Shown here piece after piece: positions 33,357 through 45,060 of a stretch of DNA of 64,000 bases. Made by a program: the position numbers and the translations under genes. Source of the DNA: Zingiber officinale (taxonomy: Eukaryota > Streptophyta > Magnoliopsida > Zingiberales > Zingiberaceae); NCBI RefSeq assembly GCF_018446385.1, contig NC_056003.1:20085198-20149197 (forward strand). Direction: 5' to 3'. Numbering within the stretch: the first letter of the stretch is position 1; every line of letters begins with the position of its first letter. The notes below the pieces were generated by a model. That model worked only from the letters and a program-made list of their open reading frames with translations, was not told the origin of the DNA and did no database searches.

Positions 33357-33939
33357 AGGGTGAGCCCTGAAGCAAAGAACAACAACGACATCTGCTCTAT
33401 TACACTGTGCTCCTGCGACGCTGCTTCTCCGACAACCTGCGGCTCAGGTTCTATATATTGTTGTCGGTATTTTTCATTTTTTTTATAGTTCTTGTACTCA
33501 ACTTTGTAAACTTGTTTGCGAACTATTGGTGATTTTCCAACGAAAGCACTCGACGAGTGCGGGTCTTGGAGTAGGAGTCGACCAAGGCTCCGAACCAAGT
33601 AAATTGGTTTGTGTACTCTTTACGAACTTTTCGATCGATATTCACCCCCCCCCCCCTCTATCGACTTTCACGATCCAACAAGTGGTATCAGAGCAGGTAC
33701 CGCTCTGAATTGGTGCAACCACCAATCAAGCAAAGGGGGTCTTTTTTAAAAGAAAAATTAGATATCATTTTTGCTTAAAAAATATTTTTATGCCTTTCAT
33801 TTTATTCCCTCCAAAAGTATTTTTGAAAATTTTATTTTCATTTTTTCACCATTGATTAGTGTTGACAAAATATCGCATTTAACAAAATTTGTAATAATTT
33901 TTTATTAATATTTTATTTTTTAAAAAAAAATATTTTTTT

Positions 33940-35410
33940 TGTAACGACCACACCTCTCTACTACTCTCTAGAGGTGAACGCTACTCAACTACTAACTATA
34001 CTTAACCGGTATGATTGAAACCATGAGGAGTCTCTACCGGAAAATTTCGGCAACATCTCCCCTGTACCGGTGACCATAAACTGAGATACATATATAGTAT
34101 ACATCAGCCACAGGTGGCTGGAACATATATCAAACACCCACGTAATTAAATAAGTGTCAAACACCACTCACATCAAAATAACCCAAAAACAGAGGAGAAC
34201 TATACTAGTGACGTCACACGAGATCACAATCCATCTACCATGTCCTAATAACAGCAAGATAACATACATGATCCCAAATACTTCTAACATAGCAATAAGG
34301 ACAATCTCAAATATTTATTAATCACTAAAATGCGGAAACTTAAAAATGCCCCAAGTCTCTCCCATAGTCCTGGCATCACACATCCATCTGCACCTCCTTG
34401 TCGCCTTCCTTTGCTATAGGTTTCCTTTTCCTTTATCTGCAGTAAGAGGAAATGCAAACTATAAGCAAAATTGGTTAGTAAGCGTTGTCTAACTCACAAA
34501 AACTCGAATATGCATGTAAGCTGAAAGAAATCTGAAAACTGAATTCTCAAAGGAAAATTCTACTCATGCTCATCTAATAGCAAAGCACTAAAATTTGCAT
34601 ACTCATGATATACAAGAATAAAACTACATGCTGGAAAACAAGGCTAATCATGCTCAATAAACTAATCAGGAAACAAATAAAACTAATACTGCATGCTTCG
34701 AATTAAAAGAAACTAACTTGCTGAATTTTTAAACTTAAGTGAAGCTTGTTTTACTTGTTTAAAAACTTATACTTTTATTAGTTCAAAATAATAATCAACT
34801 TTCTTCTTGGGCCCAGGCATAGTACCAAAGCGCGCTCCCTAATAGAAACTGGGGTAGCAACCCACCAGTCCTACGAGGGTAAAGACCTCGGTCTTACCAG
34901 GGCTAAGACCTCGAAATTAGTCACCTGGATTTGTTTAACGACAACCTCGGAAGTCGGGTACTAGCCTCTTTAAAAAGTAAAATACTTGTTATCTTTTATT
35001 ACTTCTAATATATAATGCCTCGGCATTTTAATAAGCACCTTGTGTGCCAAAATCCCTAAAGTCTTGACTTTGGGATCTACTTAAGGCCTTGGCCTTTTTC
35101 TTTCTTTTCTTTATCTTATATTTGTTAATACCTCTAATAAAAGAAAGCTTCTTTAAAAACTGAAATGTTTAAACAAATTCTAACATTGAAATGCATAAAC
35201 AAAAATCTGTATACTAGGCTAATCGAATTCTGCATATTTAGCTAACAGAAATCTGCATACTGTGCTAACAAAACTGCACTATAAGAGATCTAAACTGCAC
35301 TAGAGTTTTGCATATATAACTAATAAAAATCTGCACTACATTCAGCTAATGGTAAATGAAAACTACACATGTTCAGCTAAGGGTAAATGAAACTACACAT
35401 GTTTAATTAC
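33940..35410 (-). mobile_element. Fragment of an A-type gypsy LTR inserted in element C
   Basis: It starts TGTAACGACC (33940) and reads as the reverse complement of LTR A from its 3' end: the CCGAAATTTTCCGG hairpin region at about 34040, CAGCCACAGGTGGCTGGAAC at about 34105, GGGCCCAGGCATAGTACCAA at about 34808, and the GACAACCTCGGAAGTCGGGT block at about 34940. Similarity fades at about 35410. The U3 start was not found, so it is truncated. Confidence 0.8.
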
Positions 35411-36881
35411 TTTACTGTAATTAAATCATAATTTATCTTAATTAAAGATTTATCTAAATTGAACCTTAAAATTACTTAACCTGGTTTAATAACTTTGATA
35501 AATTTAAACCTTGAATTAATACTAACTTTAAAAATCCTACTTAAGTTAAATCTAATAAAAGGATGAAGTGAAATAAATAAAAAAAACTATATTATAACTC
35601 AGACTTTCATTTAATCAATTAACTCAATCATTTAATACAAAATTTAAGTTGTTTTAATCAAATAAGTATTGAATTGAGCTACTTAACTTATTATGGATTA
35701 ATTTAAATAACCTTATTTTAATCAAACTTATATAAGCAAGTATATATAAATTCTTATATAAATAATAAACTTTATAAACATAAGTGTTAATAAATCCCCT
35801 AAAACACTTAGGTTGAAAAATGTGTTAAGGCTCTAAAATTTCACATACCCAAACCTTAGTGTTAACTTAAGGGGGAGAGATAAATTAAGGAAGAGTAATA
35901 AATTCAGGGGGAGTATCAACTTTAGGAGGAGTATCAAAGTCAGAGAGAGTATCAAATTTTTTATTAGAAAATTATTTCCTTAAGTTTTTTTTGGAATTTT
36001 TTAATTATTCCTTATCAAATTCCTTTTTAAAATCTTTTTTTTTGAAAATCCTACCTTACTTTTAAAAAAAATTATATACTTTGAAAATCTTACTTGAATT
36101 TTTTTTTGGAAAATATTTTTAAAAATCCTTATTTCAAAAATAATGTTAGGTCCAAGGGGAGGATTAATTATTTTCATACTTATTATTTTTTTCCTTCTTT
36201 GAAAATATTTTTGCAAAATTACTTTTGAAAAGTATTTTTCATTTTCTTAAAAATACTTTAGCAAGATTGTTTTGAAAATTACTTTAATTTTGCAAATTTA
36301 ATCTTTGAAAAATGGCTTTCAAAATTTTTTAACTTTCAAAAACTTATTTATTTTTAAAAGGGTCTTTTACAAACTTATTTTTGAAAATTAATTTTAAAGT
36401 TGACTTTTACAAACTTATTTCTGAAAGTAAAATTTTACAAATTCATTTTTAAAATTGGCTGCTATAAACTTATGTTTGAAAACTATTTTTGAAAAATTGC
36501 CTTAAGAAAATCACTTCAACTTTTTGCAAAAACTACGTTATTTTGGCAATTATGCAATGTTAGTTTTTGAATATATGATACTTTTCAAAAACTTAGCTAT
36601 TTTGAAAAAGTTAGACAATGTTGAAAATTTAACTCCCCCAGGACAACCTAAAAATTTTCTGTTGTCAGATTTATTTTTTTTACGTGACCATTTTTTTTAT
36701 GCTTGCTATTATGCTTTTTGATGAATGCCAGAGGGGGAGGGTTAGGTGATTTAAGTTAGTTAGCAACAAAAATATATAAAACCAAGTCTAACTTAAAAAC
36801 CAAGTCGTTGATTGCTACTTACTTTTTGCATATTTTTCACTAACTTAACCCAGGTTGTCATTGCATCAAAAAGGGGGAGAT
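35411..36881 (+). mobile_element. Rest of the element C interior, non-coding
   Basis: T-rich and A-rich DNA with stretches like CTTAAGGGGGAGAGA (35860-35900) and TTTGAAAA-type runs (36030-36500). No coding motif was seen. It ends with the polypurine tract. Confidence 0.7.
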
Positions 36882-38016
36882 TGTTGGTGCAGTTAGCACT
36901 AACAGTCTAACTCAGGTTTTGATGAATGACAAAGTAGGTTAAGTTAGTTTCATTGTGATCTAACACTTTAACTAAGTGTGCAGAAGAAGCCCAGCTAGGT
37001 CAACGGGCTGACTGAATAGCTGGTATAAAGCTCAGACTAGTCGACGGGCTGACCGGATGTTTGGCACAAAGTCTAGCTAAGTCAACGGGCTGACCTGATA
37101 GTTGGCACGAAACCTAGACTGGTCGACGGGCTAATCGGATATTTGGGACAAAGTCTAGCTAGGTCGATGGGCTGACTTGATAGCTGGCACGAAGTTTAGA
37201 CGGGTCGACGGGCTGACCGGACGTCTGGCAGGTGAGTTAAGGTAAGTCACTGGAGGAGAGTGACTATGAGGACGTGTTCCCGGGTAGGGAACTTAGGCGT
37301 CGATCCAACTTAAATCTATTTCGAAAATCTAGGTTGAGATCGTGGCTAGATTCCGATCTTAGGGAGACAGAATCTAATTACTATCCTTTTTCTATTGTGC
37401 TAACTTCTGTTTTGCAGGGTAGTTTAAACTATTATTTTTACCTCAGACTAATTTTTTTTTGTAGGAGAAGGACATTTTGTAAAAAGGTGGGGCGGGTGCC
37501 CGGAAGGTATCCGGGCGCCCGGAGTTGGTCTGGGCGCTCCGAATCGATTCGGGCACCCAGAAGGCAAATTTTATCCCGTCGCAGTCGTCGCACGTGGAGC
37601 TCACTGGTTGGTTGGGCTACATCACAGTTTAGGCGCCCGGAAGGGATCCGGGCACCCAAAGCTTCCTATATAAGGAGGGTGAGCCCTAAAAAAAAAACAA
37701 CAATGATATTTGCTCTACTGCGATGTGCTCCTGCGACGCTGCTTCTCCGATAACCTGCGGCTTAAGTTCTGTTTATTGTTGTCGGTATTCTTCAATTATA
37801 GTTCTTGTACTCAACTTTGTAAATCTGTTTGTGCACTATTAGTGATTGTCCAACGAAAGCACTCGACGAGTGTGGGCATTGGAGTAAGAGTCGACCAAGG
37901 CTCAAAACCAAGTAAATTGGTTTGTGTTAGCATTGCTCTCTTTCTTTTCCGCTGCATACTCTTTACGAACTTTTCGATCGATATTCACCCCCCCTATCGA
38001 CTTTCACGATCCAACA
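36882..38016 (+). repeat. 3' LTR of element C
   Basis: The LTR is 1135 bp, co-linear with 32544-33680 with scattered substitutions and small indels. An insertion around 37925-37965 (GTTAGCATTGCTCTCTTTC) is absent from the 5' copy. Confidence 0.93.
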
Positions 38017-38021
38017 CATTG

Positions 38022-38330
38022 TGCACTCGTCTAAGAACTACACCAAGCTGGAGAATGTTAGGGTCGAGGACTACTTATGCTGCTTTGAGTACAAGGTGGC
38101 CACTGGAGCTTTCATGCCTGATCGAGTTGTAGTGTAGGATTTGCCTTCTTTGCATCTATTTTCTTCATTATTTGTGATCCTAGTTTTTTGGTAATTGGAT
38201 TTTTACCTATCAAGTTTGTGTTTTTTACTTCTTTTTTTTTTTTGTTTCGGATATTGCAAGTGTGAGATGCATTACAACCCTGATGATCTAGTGTGGTGGA
38301 TGCAAGGATTGGTAAGTGAGTTTGGTTACT
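38022..38330 (+). pseudogene. Captured BAH-PHD gene fragment (EBS/SHL-like), second part
   Basis: Continuing the BAH frame: [34 protein letters not shown], then an intron-like stretch (38128-about 38250), then YCKCEMHYNPDDL, the start of the PHD finger, followed by a GGATTG/GTAAGTGAG donor-like site at about 38311. The PHD zinc ligands after this point are absent, so the reader domain is incomplete. Introns are kept, so genomic DNA was captured. Confidence 0.87.
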
Positions 38331-38895
38331 CATTCACACGTTGCTTGACTTGGTCTTTTCTATGATTGCTTCAAGCTAGGATTTGGAGGTGAGACTGTGG
38401 AATAGAACTTGAAAAAAAAATCAATTCTGGTAGTTTGTTAAAGTTGAAAATATGAATGTCTACGCATGCACTTATGATTCAAAATGCTAAAGTTGAGGAA
38501 TTTCTCCAACATGGCCTTAGTCTTTCATCTTGTAGAATTCCTAATCTTCTGGTTGATTCTTGAGTTGCTTCTCGTTGTCTCCGAGAGTTATTTCGTGCAC
38601 GATAATTTATTGAAATATGTATGCACTAATTATATGGTTTGTGTATAGTATTCCTTTGTTGCAAGAAGGAATTGGCTTTATTTCATGATCTTAGGTGATA
38701 ATAGTGTCATGAATTCCTAGTCACATTCATCATATTTTTTTTTATACAAGAAAGCAAAGTTAGTCATCTTATAAATTTTGCTTTCTGGTCAAGTTTTAGA
38801 AGGGCAATTTCTTTTATATGTTGCATTTTCACATGTATTTTTTATGTGACAGTTTCTTTTAATCTTAGAGAAACAATTATATATTTCTCCTCTAT
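38331..38895 (+). other. CACTA2 interior between captured genes
   Basis: AT-rich, intron-like DNA. A short stretch at about 38655-38695 (AAGAAGGAATTGGCTTTATT) resembles one at about 51098-51130, so a small duplicated or third captured piece is possible. No protein was recognised. Confidence 0.45.
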
Positions 38896-38901
38896 GTACA
38901 G

Positions 38902-38997
38902 GTCCCCTCATACATTTCATGGTTTGTGGCTGGAAGCTATGACAATGAAACTATTGCAATATTTGCCCTAATTTTCACTTTTTATCTCTATATCAAG
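38902..38997 (+). pseudogene. STT3: Captured STT3 exon (oligosaccharyltransferase catalytic subunit)
   Basis: A 32-codon exon with TGTACAG acceptor and AAG/GTATAA donor encodes [20 protein letters not shown] then FTFYLYIK. This matches the SVAGSYDNE region of STT3, the ER membrane enzyme that transfers N-glycans. The usual Arg-Ser before VAGSYDNE is altered. The following exons lie beyond element J at 50237 on; J inserted into the intron. Only part of the gene is present. Confidence 0.88.
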
Positions 38998-39139
38998 GTA
39001 TAAATTTGGTTATGTTAGTTGTGAAATCATGTCCCTGTAAAAAAATAAATATTTTAATTATCCAATCATTGGTCAAATGTTATCCATTGTTTGTGACATT
39101 TTGTTTTACAAGTCTTCTAATTGCAAGAATTACATGCAG

Positions 39140-41883
39140 TGTCACGCCCCAGAGGAGTCCCTGTCCGAGAAAATTTCGGCAGCATCTCCCCTGTACGGTG
39201 GACAATCTGAAACTTTTCTACATCTCACAAATACCTCAGCCACAGGCGGCTGGAATAATAACAATAAAATAAAACATCACCACGCAGTTAAGATAATTTA
39301 ACAGTAAAATAATACTCTGACTCGAAATCCACCCTACTCCACTACACTCGTAAAGCTCAAATCCGACGAACTCGCCTCTTCTGCCATCCAGGCAGGCATG
39401 TAGTAGAATAAAATCCAAATCCAAATCCATCGCAATAATAAAATCCATACAATATCCATAAACAGAATAATCCAAAACATATCATGTTCAAAACAGTCTA
39501 GAACAGAAAAGAAACCAAAGAAAACCAAACATATACTCGAGGTCTGCAGGGACCAGCACTACGTGCAGTGAGGACTAGCGACTGGAACTCCCTCCTGACA
39601 GCATCAACCTGAAAATATCAACAATGGAGGCGGGGTGAGTCCAACACTCAGCAGGTACAGTTGATATGCAAAGTAAAGAAATAACACCTAGCACTAATCA
39701 TGCGTACACTCTCCTGATAAAGATAAAGGTAACTACAAACCGAAGAAGACAGGAGAGAATCTGTACTAACCAGGACCCGGTAAAAGGACAAACAGTCCGA
39801 AAGGTATAGAAGACCTGTATGCATGTCAATCAAGGTATCCAAGCAATGTGCAGCATATAAGTGCAACAAACACAAACACAAACAATAAATGCATCATGCA
39901 TATGATGCCAATGTCATGGTCACCCCTGACGCCAGTCAGCCGACTCACAACAACAGTGGGACCGAGTGGGTAGGGCTGTGACAACCGTGCACTCTGCAAC
40001 ACTACTCCTGATGAGTGATCGAATGGACGGGATGCTGTCGGAGTACATACGTACTCCTACCCCAAATCATAAATGGGGGAGCGCAATGCTCTCATCTCCC
40101 GGTAGGCTATGACGGAGAGGAATCTCTAACGTGCTACACGCTGCGTCACACTACCCATGAGCGGATCAACGGAGCACCGGAAGAGTCAAACTGACGTGCT
40201 ACCACGCTGTGTCCCGCTACCCATGAGCGTCACAACGGAGCACCGAACAGTGATGAAACTGGCAAAGTGCTCGACAATAAAGGAGCAATCAATCACTCAG
40301 CATGCAATCATGCGAATGGTGCATGTCACTAAACATGGTAATATACTAAACCAAATCTCTGGACATATCATAATGTGCACCAAAGCGAATGAATCATATC
40401 AAGGTATCTGATCATATAAGGTATCAAACCTAGGTCCTGACATGGTAAAAAAAATATGGTTATATCACTACCCATGAGCATGTGGAATCAGGTACATATC
40501 CATACAAGATGTAAACAAACAATCAATCAACAGGTAGCATGTATTGGGCAGTGATTAACCGAAACAAGTAAGAAACACAATTAATGCATCTTGTTAATTT
40601 AATTACTAAGCATATCAAAGACAATAAGTCAAAAGTACCCGCCTCCGATAATAGAATGGTCCAATCGATCCAGGATACTCGTCTCGCGTCAAAGTCCTGA
40701 AATACCAATACACAGATATTTTATTTAGCTAAAATTCAAATGAATTGCTAAATAAAATTCTCAACACAATTTAGGGCAAAACCCTGAGTCATAATCATCA
40801 ACCTACCTAATTTAACACATATAATTTAGTTACTCAACATATATTAAATAACTAAATCAAACTACTCACTCAATTAGGAAAACCCTAATTATTGATCAAC
40901 CTTAACTGATAATCAATTAACTTATCCGCATCAAGACCTAAATCAATTATACGCGCAACAACGCATTACCTCAATCCACGCTCACCCAAATTCGTATTCT
41001 TCGTCGCTAATTTGTCGATGGAACACCTGTTTCTGGAACCGTGGTCGTAACTAGAGTGAGCCACTGATCTACACATCAAACACCAAAAATTTGTAGTCAA
41101 TACATCGACCTCTATGAATTAAACCCTAACCTTACCTCCACAGTTCTAAACCAACAGCTTACCCTAATGCCAAAGCTCGGTAGAATCCAGGGCAGCAACT
41201 CACGCCAATGTGAGGCTCGGCTAGGGCAGAAGAAAGGGTCGGTTCGACACTGGGGCAAAGTGTGCAGCGGCAGTGGCAAGGAGTGGCGTCGGGCTCGCTA
41301 TAGCATAGCGACGGCACTAGGGCTCGGGTGCTGGCACAGAGAGTCGGCCGCTGCTAGGGCTCAGATCCCGAAAGGAGAAGAGGAAGAGAGGTGCGGCGTC
41401 GGCACCTAGGGCACTCCTCGGAGGAGTCGCCAGCGACACTGCTGCTCGGAGACGGCGGCGTCGGGATCACTCCGTGAGGGCGGCTGTCGGCAGAGGAGAG
41501 GAGAATCAGCGTCACTGGAGTCGGGGCAGGGGCTAGGGAATGCTGTCGTCGTGAGGGGCAGGGAATGAGGAAGAAGAGGAGGAGGAAGAGGAAACCGCCG
41601 AGTGGCCGGCGGTTAGGGCTCGGAGGAGTCGGCTGAGAGGGAAATCGGCGTCGGGGGGGAGAAACTCGGGTTCGGCGACAAAAGCAAAGGAAAAGAAAAT
41701 AAAAAAAATACAAAGAAAAGGATATATAAATATAATCTTTTCCTCGCTTAAATCGGGTAGCCTAAACAGGTTTTCCGGACCCCGTTCTTGTTCCCGTTAA
41801 CTCGTCCATACGAGCTCCGAAAAATTTCCAAAAATTCCGGAAAATTCCCTTATTAATATTTGTCATTTTTCCGGTATTTTACA
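39140..41883 (-). repeat. 3' LTR of element J
   Basis: The LTR is 2744 bp and nearly identical to 47333-50092. The main difference is in the GC-rich leader: 41427-41540 has a segment that 49620-49735 replaces with another. The intron-like segment is 39250-39375, with a GC donor here (AGAAGAG/GCGAG). Confidence 0.93.
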
Positions 41884-41994
41884 TTCTCCTCCACTAATAA
41901 AAATTTGGTCCCCAAATTTCAATATCTACCATCAGCAAGTACTAATAACAGATAATAGAGTATAAATGCTGAACGGTAAACTAAATCACATACC

Positions 41995-43338
41995 TCAAGT
42001 GAAAAGATGGGGATATCGAGCTCGGATAGTGTCCTCAAGCTCCCAAGTAGCCTCCTCGTCTGAATGATGCTGCCATCCGACTTTAACCAGCCGGATAGTC
42101 TTGTTCCGCAACTGACGCTCTTTCCGGTCGAGTATCAGTACCGGAACCTCCTCATATGTAATGTCAGGCTGAACTGGAACTGGGATATCTGCCAGCACAT
42201 GTGTCGGATCAGGCACGTATCTCCTCAGCATTGATACGTGAAATACATCGTGAACGCCTGACAGGGACGGTGGTAGTGCCAATCGGTAAGCTACCGCTCC
42301 GATCCTCTCCAAGATCTCGAAAGGACCAATGTACCGTGGAGCTAGCTTACCTCGGAGGCCAAATCTCTTCACCCCTTTTGTGGGTGAAACTCGTAGAAAT
42401 ACATGGTCGCCGACAGAGAACTCTAGTGGTCTGCGTCTCCGATCAGCATAACTCTTCTGACGATCCTGCGCCTCTGACATCCTCCGTCTGATAGTACGGA
42501 CCAACTCTGCATCCTGCTGAACTCTATGAGGTCCCAACAACTGAGCCTCTCCAACCTCATCCCAAAGGACGGGTGTCCGACAAGGTCTACCATACAACGC
42601 CTCAAACGGTGCCATCTGGATAGCCGAATGAAAGCTATTGTTGTAGGCAAACTCTACCAACGGCAGATGGTCCTCCCAACTGCCTCCAAAATCCATAACA
42701 CATGACCTCAGCAGATCCTCAAGAGTCTGAATAGTCCGCTCTGACTGTCCATCTGTCTGCGGATGGAAAGCTGTACTGAAACGGAGCTGTGTGCCCAAGG
42801 CCTGCTGCAGACTCTGCCAGAAACGAGACGTGAACCGTGGATCTCTATCCGAAATGATACTCAATGGAACACCATGTAGTCTGATGATCTCCCGACAATA
42901 CAGATCTGCCAATCGATCCAAGGGATCAGTCCTCCGAATCGCTAAGAAATGCGCAGATTTGGTTAATCGATCAACGATTACCCAAATCGCGTCATGACCT
43001 CGTCGTGTCCTCGGCAACCCTACCACAAAGTCCATGGTAATGTGATCCCACTTCCACTCAGGAATACGAATCCGCTGAAGTAACCCTGTAGGTCTCTGGT
43101 GTTCAGCCTTCACCTGCTGACAGACAAGACATTTAGCTACAAAATCCGCGATGTCTTTCTTCATGCCGTTCCACCAGTAGGAACGCCTCAAGTCTCGATA
43201 CATGCGGGTCCCGCCTGGATGGATCGCAAATCGAGAACGGTGTGCCTCCTGTAATAGCTCCTGTAAGACCGGATGAGACTGAGGTACGCATAATCTGCCT
43301 CGGAAGAATATAATACCCTCCTCGCTCGTAAACTTCAC
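41995..43338 (-). CDS. Ty3/gypsy integrase of element J, intact 447-codon ORF
   Basis: This is the C-terminal part of a gypsy Pol polyprotein that inserts cDNA into chromosomes. It shows the HHCC zinc-binding module (H33, H40, C70, C73), the catalytic core with D103 (TMDFVVGLP), D164 (IISDRDPRF) and E200 (DGQSERTIQTL), a DD35E spacing, then FAYNNSFHSAIQMAPFEALY, the GPF module at residues 338-340, FHVSMLRRYVPDP, and a chromodomain-like tail (402-447) ending EEATWELEDTIRARYPHLF. The Met start is simply the first in the frame; the protein would normally be cut from a polyprotein whose upstream frame is broken. It is the only intact integrase in the window. Confidence 0.93.
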   Translation of the reverse strand: MKFTSEEGIIFFRGRLCVPQSHPVLQELLQEAHRSRFAIHPGGTRMYRDLRRSYWWNGMKKDIADFVAKCLVCQQVKAEHQRPTGLLQRIRIPEWKWDHITMDFVVGLPRTRRGHDAIWVIVDRLTKSAHFLAIRRTDPLDRLADLYCREIIRLHGVPLSIISDRDPRFTSRFWQSLQQALGTQLRFSTAFHPQTDGQSERTIQTLEDLLRSCVMDFGGSWEDHLPLVEFAYNNSFHSAIQMAPFEALYGRPCRTPVLWDEVGEAQLLGPHRVQQDAELVRTIRRRMSEAQDRQKSYADRRRRPLEFSVGDHVFLRVSPTKGVKRFGLRGKLAPRYIGPFEILERIGAVAYRLALPPSLSGVHDVFHVSMLRRYVPDPTHVLADIPVPVQPDITYEEVPVLILDRKERQLRNKTIRLVKVGWQHHSDEEATWELEDTIRARYPHLFT

Positions 43339-45060
43339 GCCTTAAGCTATCTCGATCGCTAATAAACGCAAATGCCGATCACGGCTCGTGCTTCTGGATC
43401 CTCGTCTCGATCGACGATCGAGCAACCATGGTAACCAAAACACCTGCTCTGCCGGTCCCTCGCCTCAAGATCTAACTCGAGAAAGCCTGAATCAAGTCCG
43501 TGATCAAGTCCGGTGGCAAGCCAAAGTCCTCTGGACTTCCTGCTGAGTGCATTTGCAACCACATTAGCTTTCCGTGGTAGCTAATGGTACAATCGTAGTC
43601 CTTCAGAACTCCATCCATCTCCTCCGTCAAGATTAAGCTCCTTCCGGTGAAAATATATTTGAGACTCTTATGATCGGTGAGAATCTCAAATGTGATACAG
43701 ATAAATGATGACGCCAAAGCTTGAGCAAAGATGATGGCGCTAACTCCAAGTCATGAACTGGTAGTTCTTCTCATGCTCCTTCACCGACGAGAAGCATAAG
43801 AGACTACTCTGTCTTTGGCAGAAGGAGACCTCAAGAGACGCGTCGGTGTAAAGTACAAACCCATCCTCTCCAAAAGGTAGAACCAAAACGGAGCCGACAC
43901 TAATCTCCGCTTGAAAGCCGGTCTCGCAATCCTCGGACCATATGAACTTCACGCCTTTCCGAGTAAGACGTGTCGGTGGCATAGCAATACGTGAGAAGCC
44001 CTCGACAAAATGTCGGTAATATCCGCCAATCGAGCTGCGTATCTCTGAATCGACTTGCTCCCAACCGGTGACCTCGATCTTCGAGGATCAATGAAATACC
44101 GCTAGAAACCACGTGTCCCAGAAAACCGATAGCCAGACCGCACACTTGCTGAACTTCACGTACAACTGATGTCGTCAAGAATCTCCAAGACTATGCGAAG
44201 ATGCTATGCATGCTCCTCCTCGAGAGTAGACCAATATGTCATCAATGAAAACGATAACAAACTGATCCAGATACCGTAAAGATGTGGTTCATCAAATCCA
44301 TAAACACCGGAGCATTGGTAAGCCCAAATGGCATTACCAAAACTCATAATGACCGTGATCCGTACGGAAAGTCTTCGGATATCGTAATCTCGACTCTCAA
44401 TCGATGATATCCGGATCGCGGATCAATCTTAGAATACACTGATGTACCGAGCTGATCAAACAAATCCTCGATTCGTGGTAATGGATATTTATTTCGATGG
44501 TCACTAAATCTGTCTGTAGTCAATACACAACCTCATAGTACCATCCTTTTCTTGACAAATGTAATGGAGAACCCCATGGTGAAACACTAGGGCGAATAAA
44601 TCCCCTATCAAAGCTCCTGGAGTTGAACCTTCACTCATTCAACTCTTTTGGTGCCATACGATACGGAGCTTTCGGTTCCCGTAATCAGCTCAATAGCGAA
44701 CTCCACCGGCCTTCGGGAGGCAAACCAGGTAGATCCTCCGGAAATACATCCGGGTACTCACGGACTACAGAACGTCGGAGAGCTGCGAACTACTACCGTC
44801 CTCGAGACTGATCAACGATAACAGAGACAGCAGCTTCTGCGCCCGAATCGCCGAAATAATCGAGATGTCGTTGTCTCGATGCGTGAAACTCGAGGTTGGT
44901 TCGGAGGTCGGAAGGTGACCACCCTCGTCGGCAATCAACGGTAGCATGATATATTGACACCAATCCATGCCAAGTATGACATCAAACTCGACCATCTCCA
45001 ATACTAGAAGATCTACCGTAAGTATCATGTTGCCAAAGTCTAGCATCTGATCTCTTCGGT
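43339..45060 (-). pseudogene. Reverse transcriptase and RNase H of element J, many frameshifts
   Basis: Motifs are present but scattered over frames: VEFDVILGMDW (about 44985-44950), the RT catalytic site VIVFIDDILVYSR (about 44260-44220), AIGFLGHVVSSGI (about 44120), PPTRLTRKGVKFIWSEDCE (about 43980-43920), and the RNase H pieces ILTDHKSLKYIFTG (about 43680) and the ALSRKSRG end (about 43550). At least six frame changes occur in 1.7 kb, mostly by small deletions. It could not yield a polyprotein as read. Confidence 0.88.

Larger units (their letters stand above)
32544..33680 (+). repeat. 5' LTR of element C
   Basis: The LTR is 1137 bp. It holds six units of about 41 bp of the type GCTAGGTCGACAGGCCGATC (32645-32900), then a GGCGCC-type array (33150-33340), a TATA box at 33348-33356 (TATATAAGG) and a leader ending in CCAACA. 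Confidence 0.93.
32544..38016 (+). mobile_element. LTR retrotransposon C, non-coding (LARD-like), Sirevirus-style
   Basis: LTRs 32544-33680 and 36882-38016 both start TGTTGGTGC and end CACGATCCAACA. The target duplication CATTG (32539-32543 and 38017-38021) is perfect and interrupts the BAH reading frame. A primer site TGGTATCAGAGC lies at 33683-33694 and a polypurine tract AAAAAGGGGGAGA at 36869-36881. The 3.2-kb interior has no gag or pol; it is T-rich DNA plus an inserted LTR fragment (33940-about 35410). It must have moved with proteins from a relative. Confidence 0.95.
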
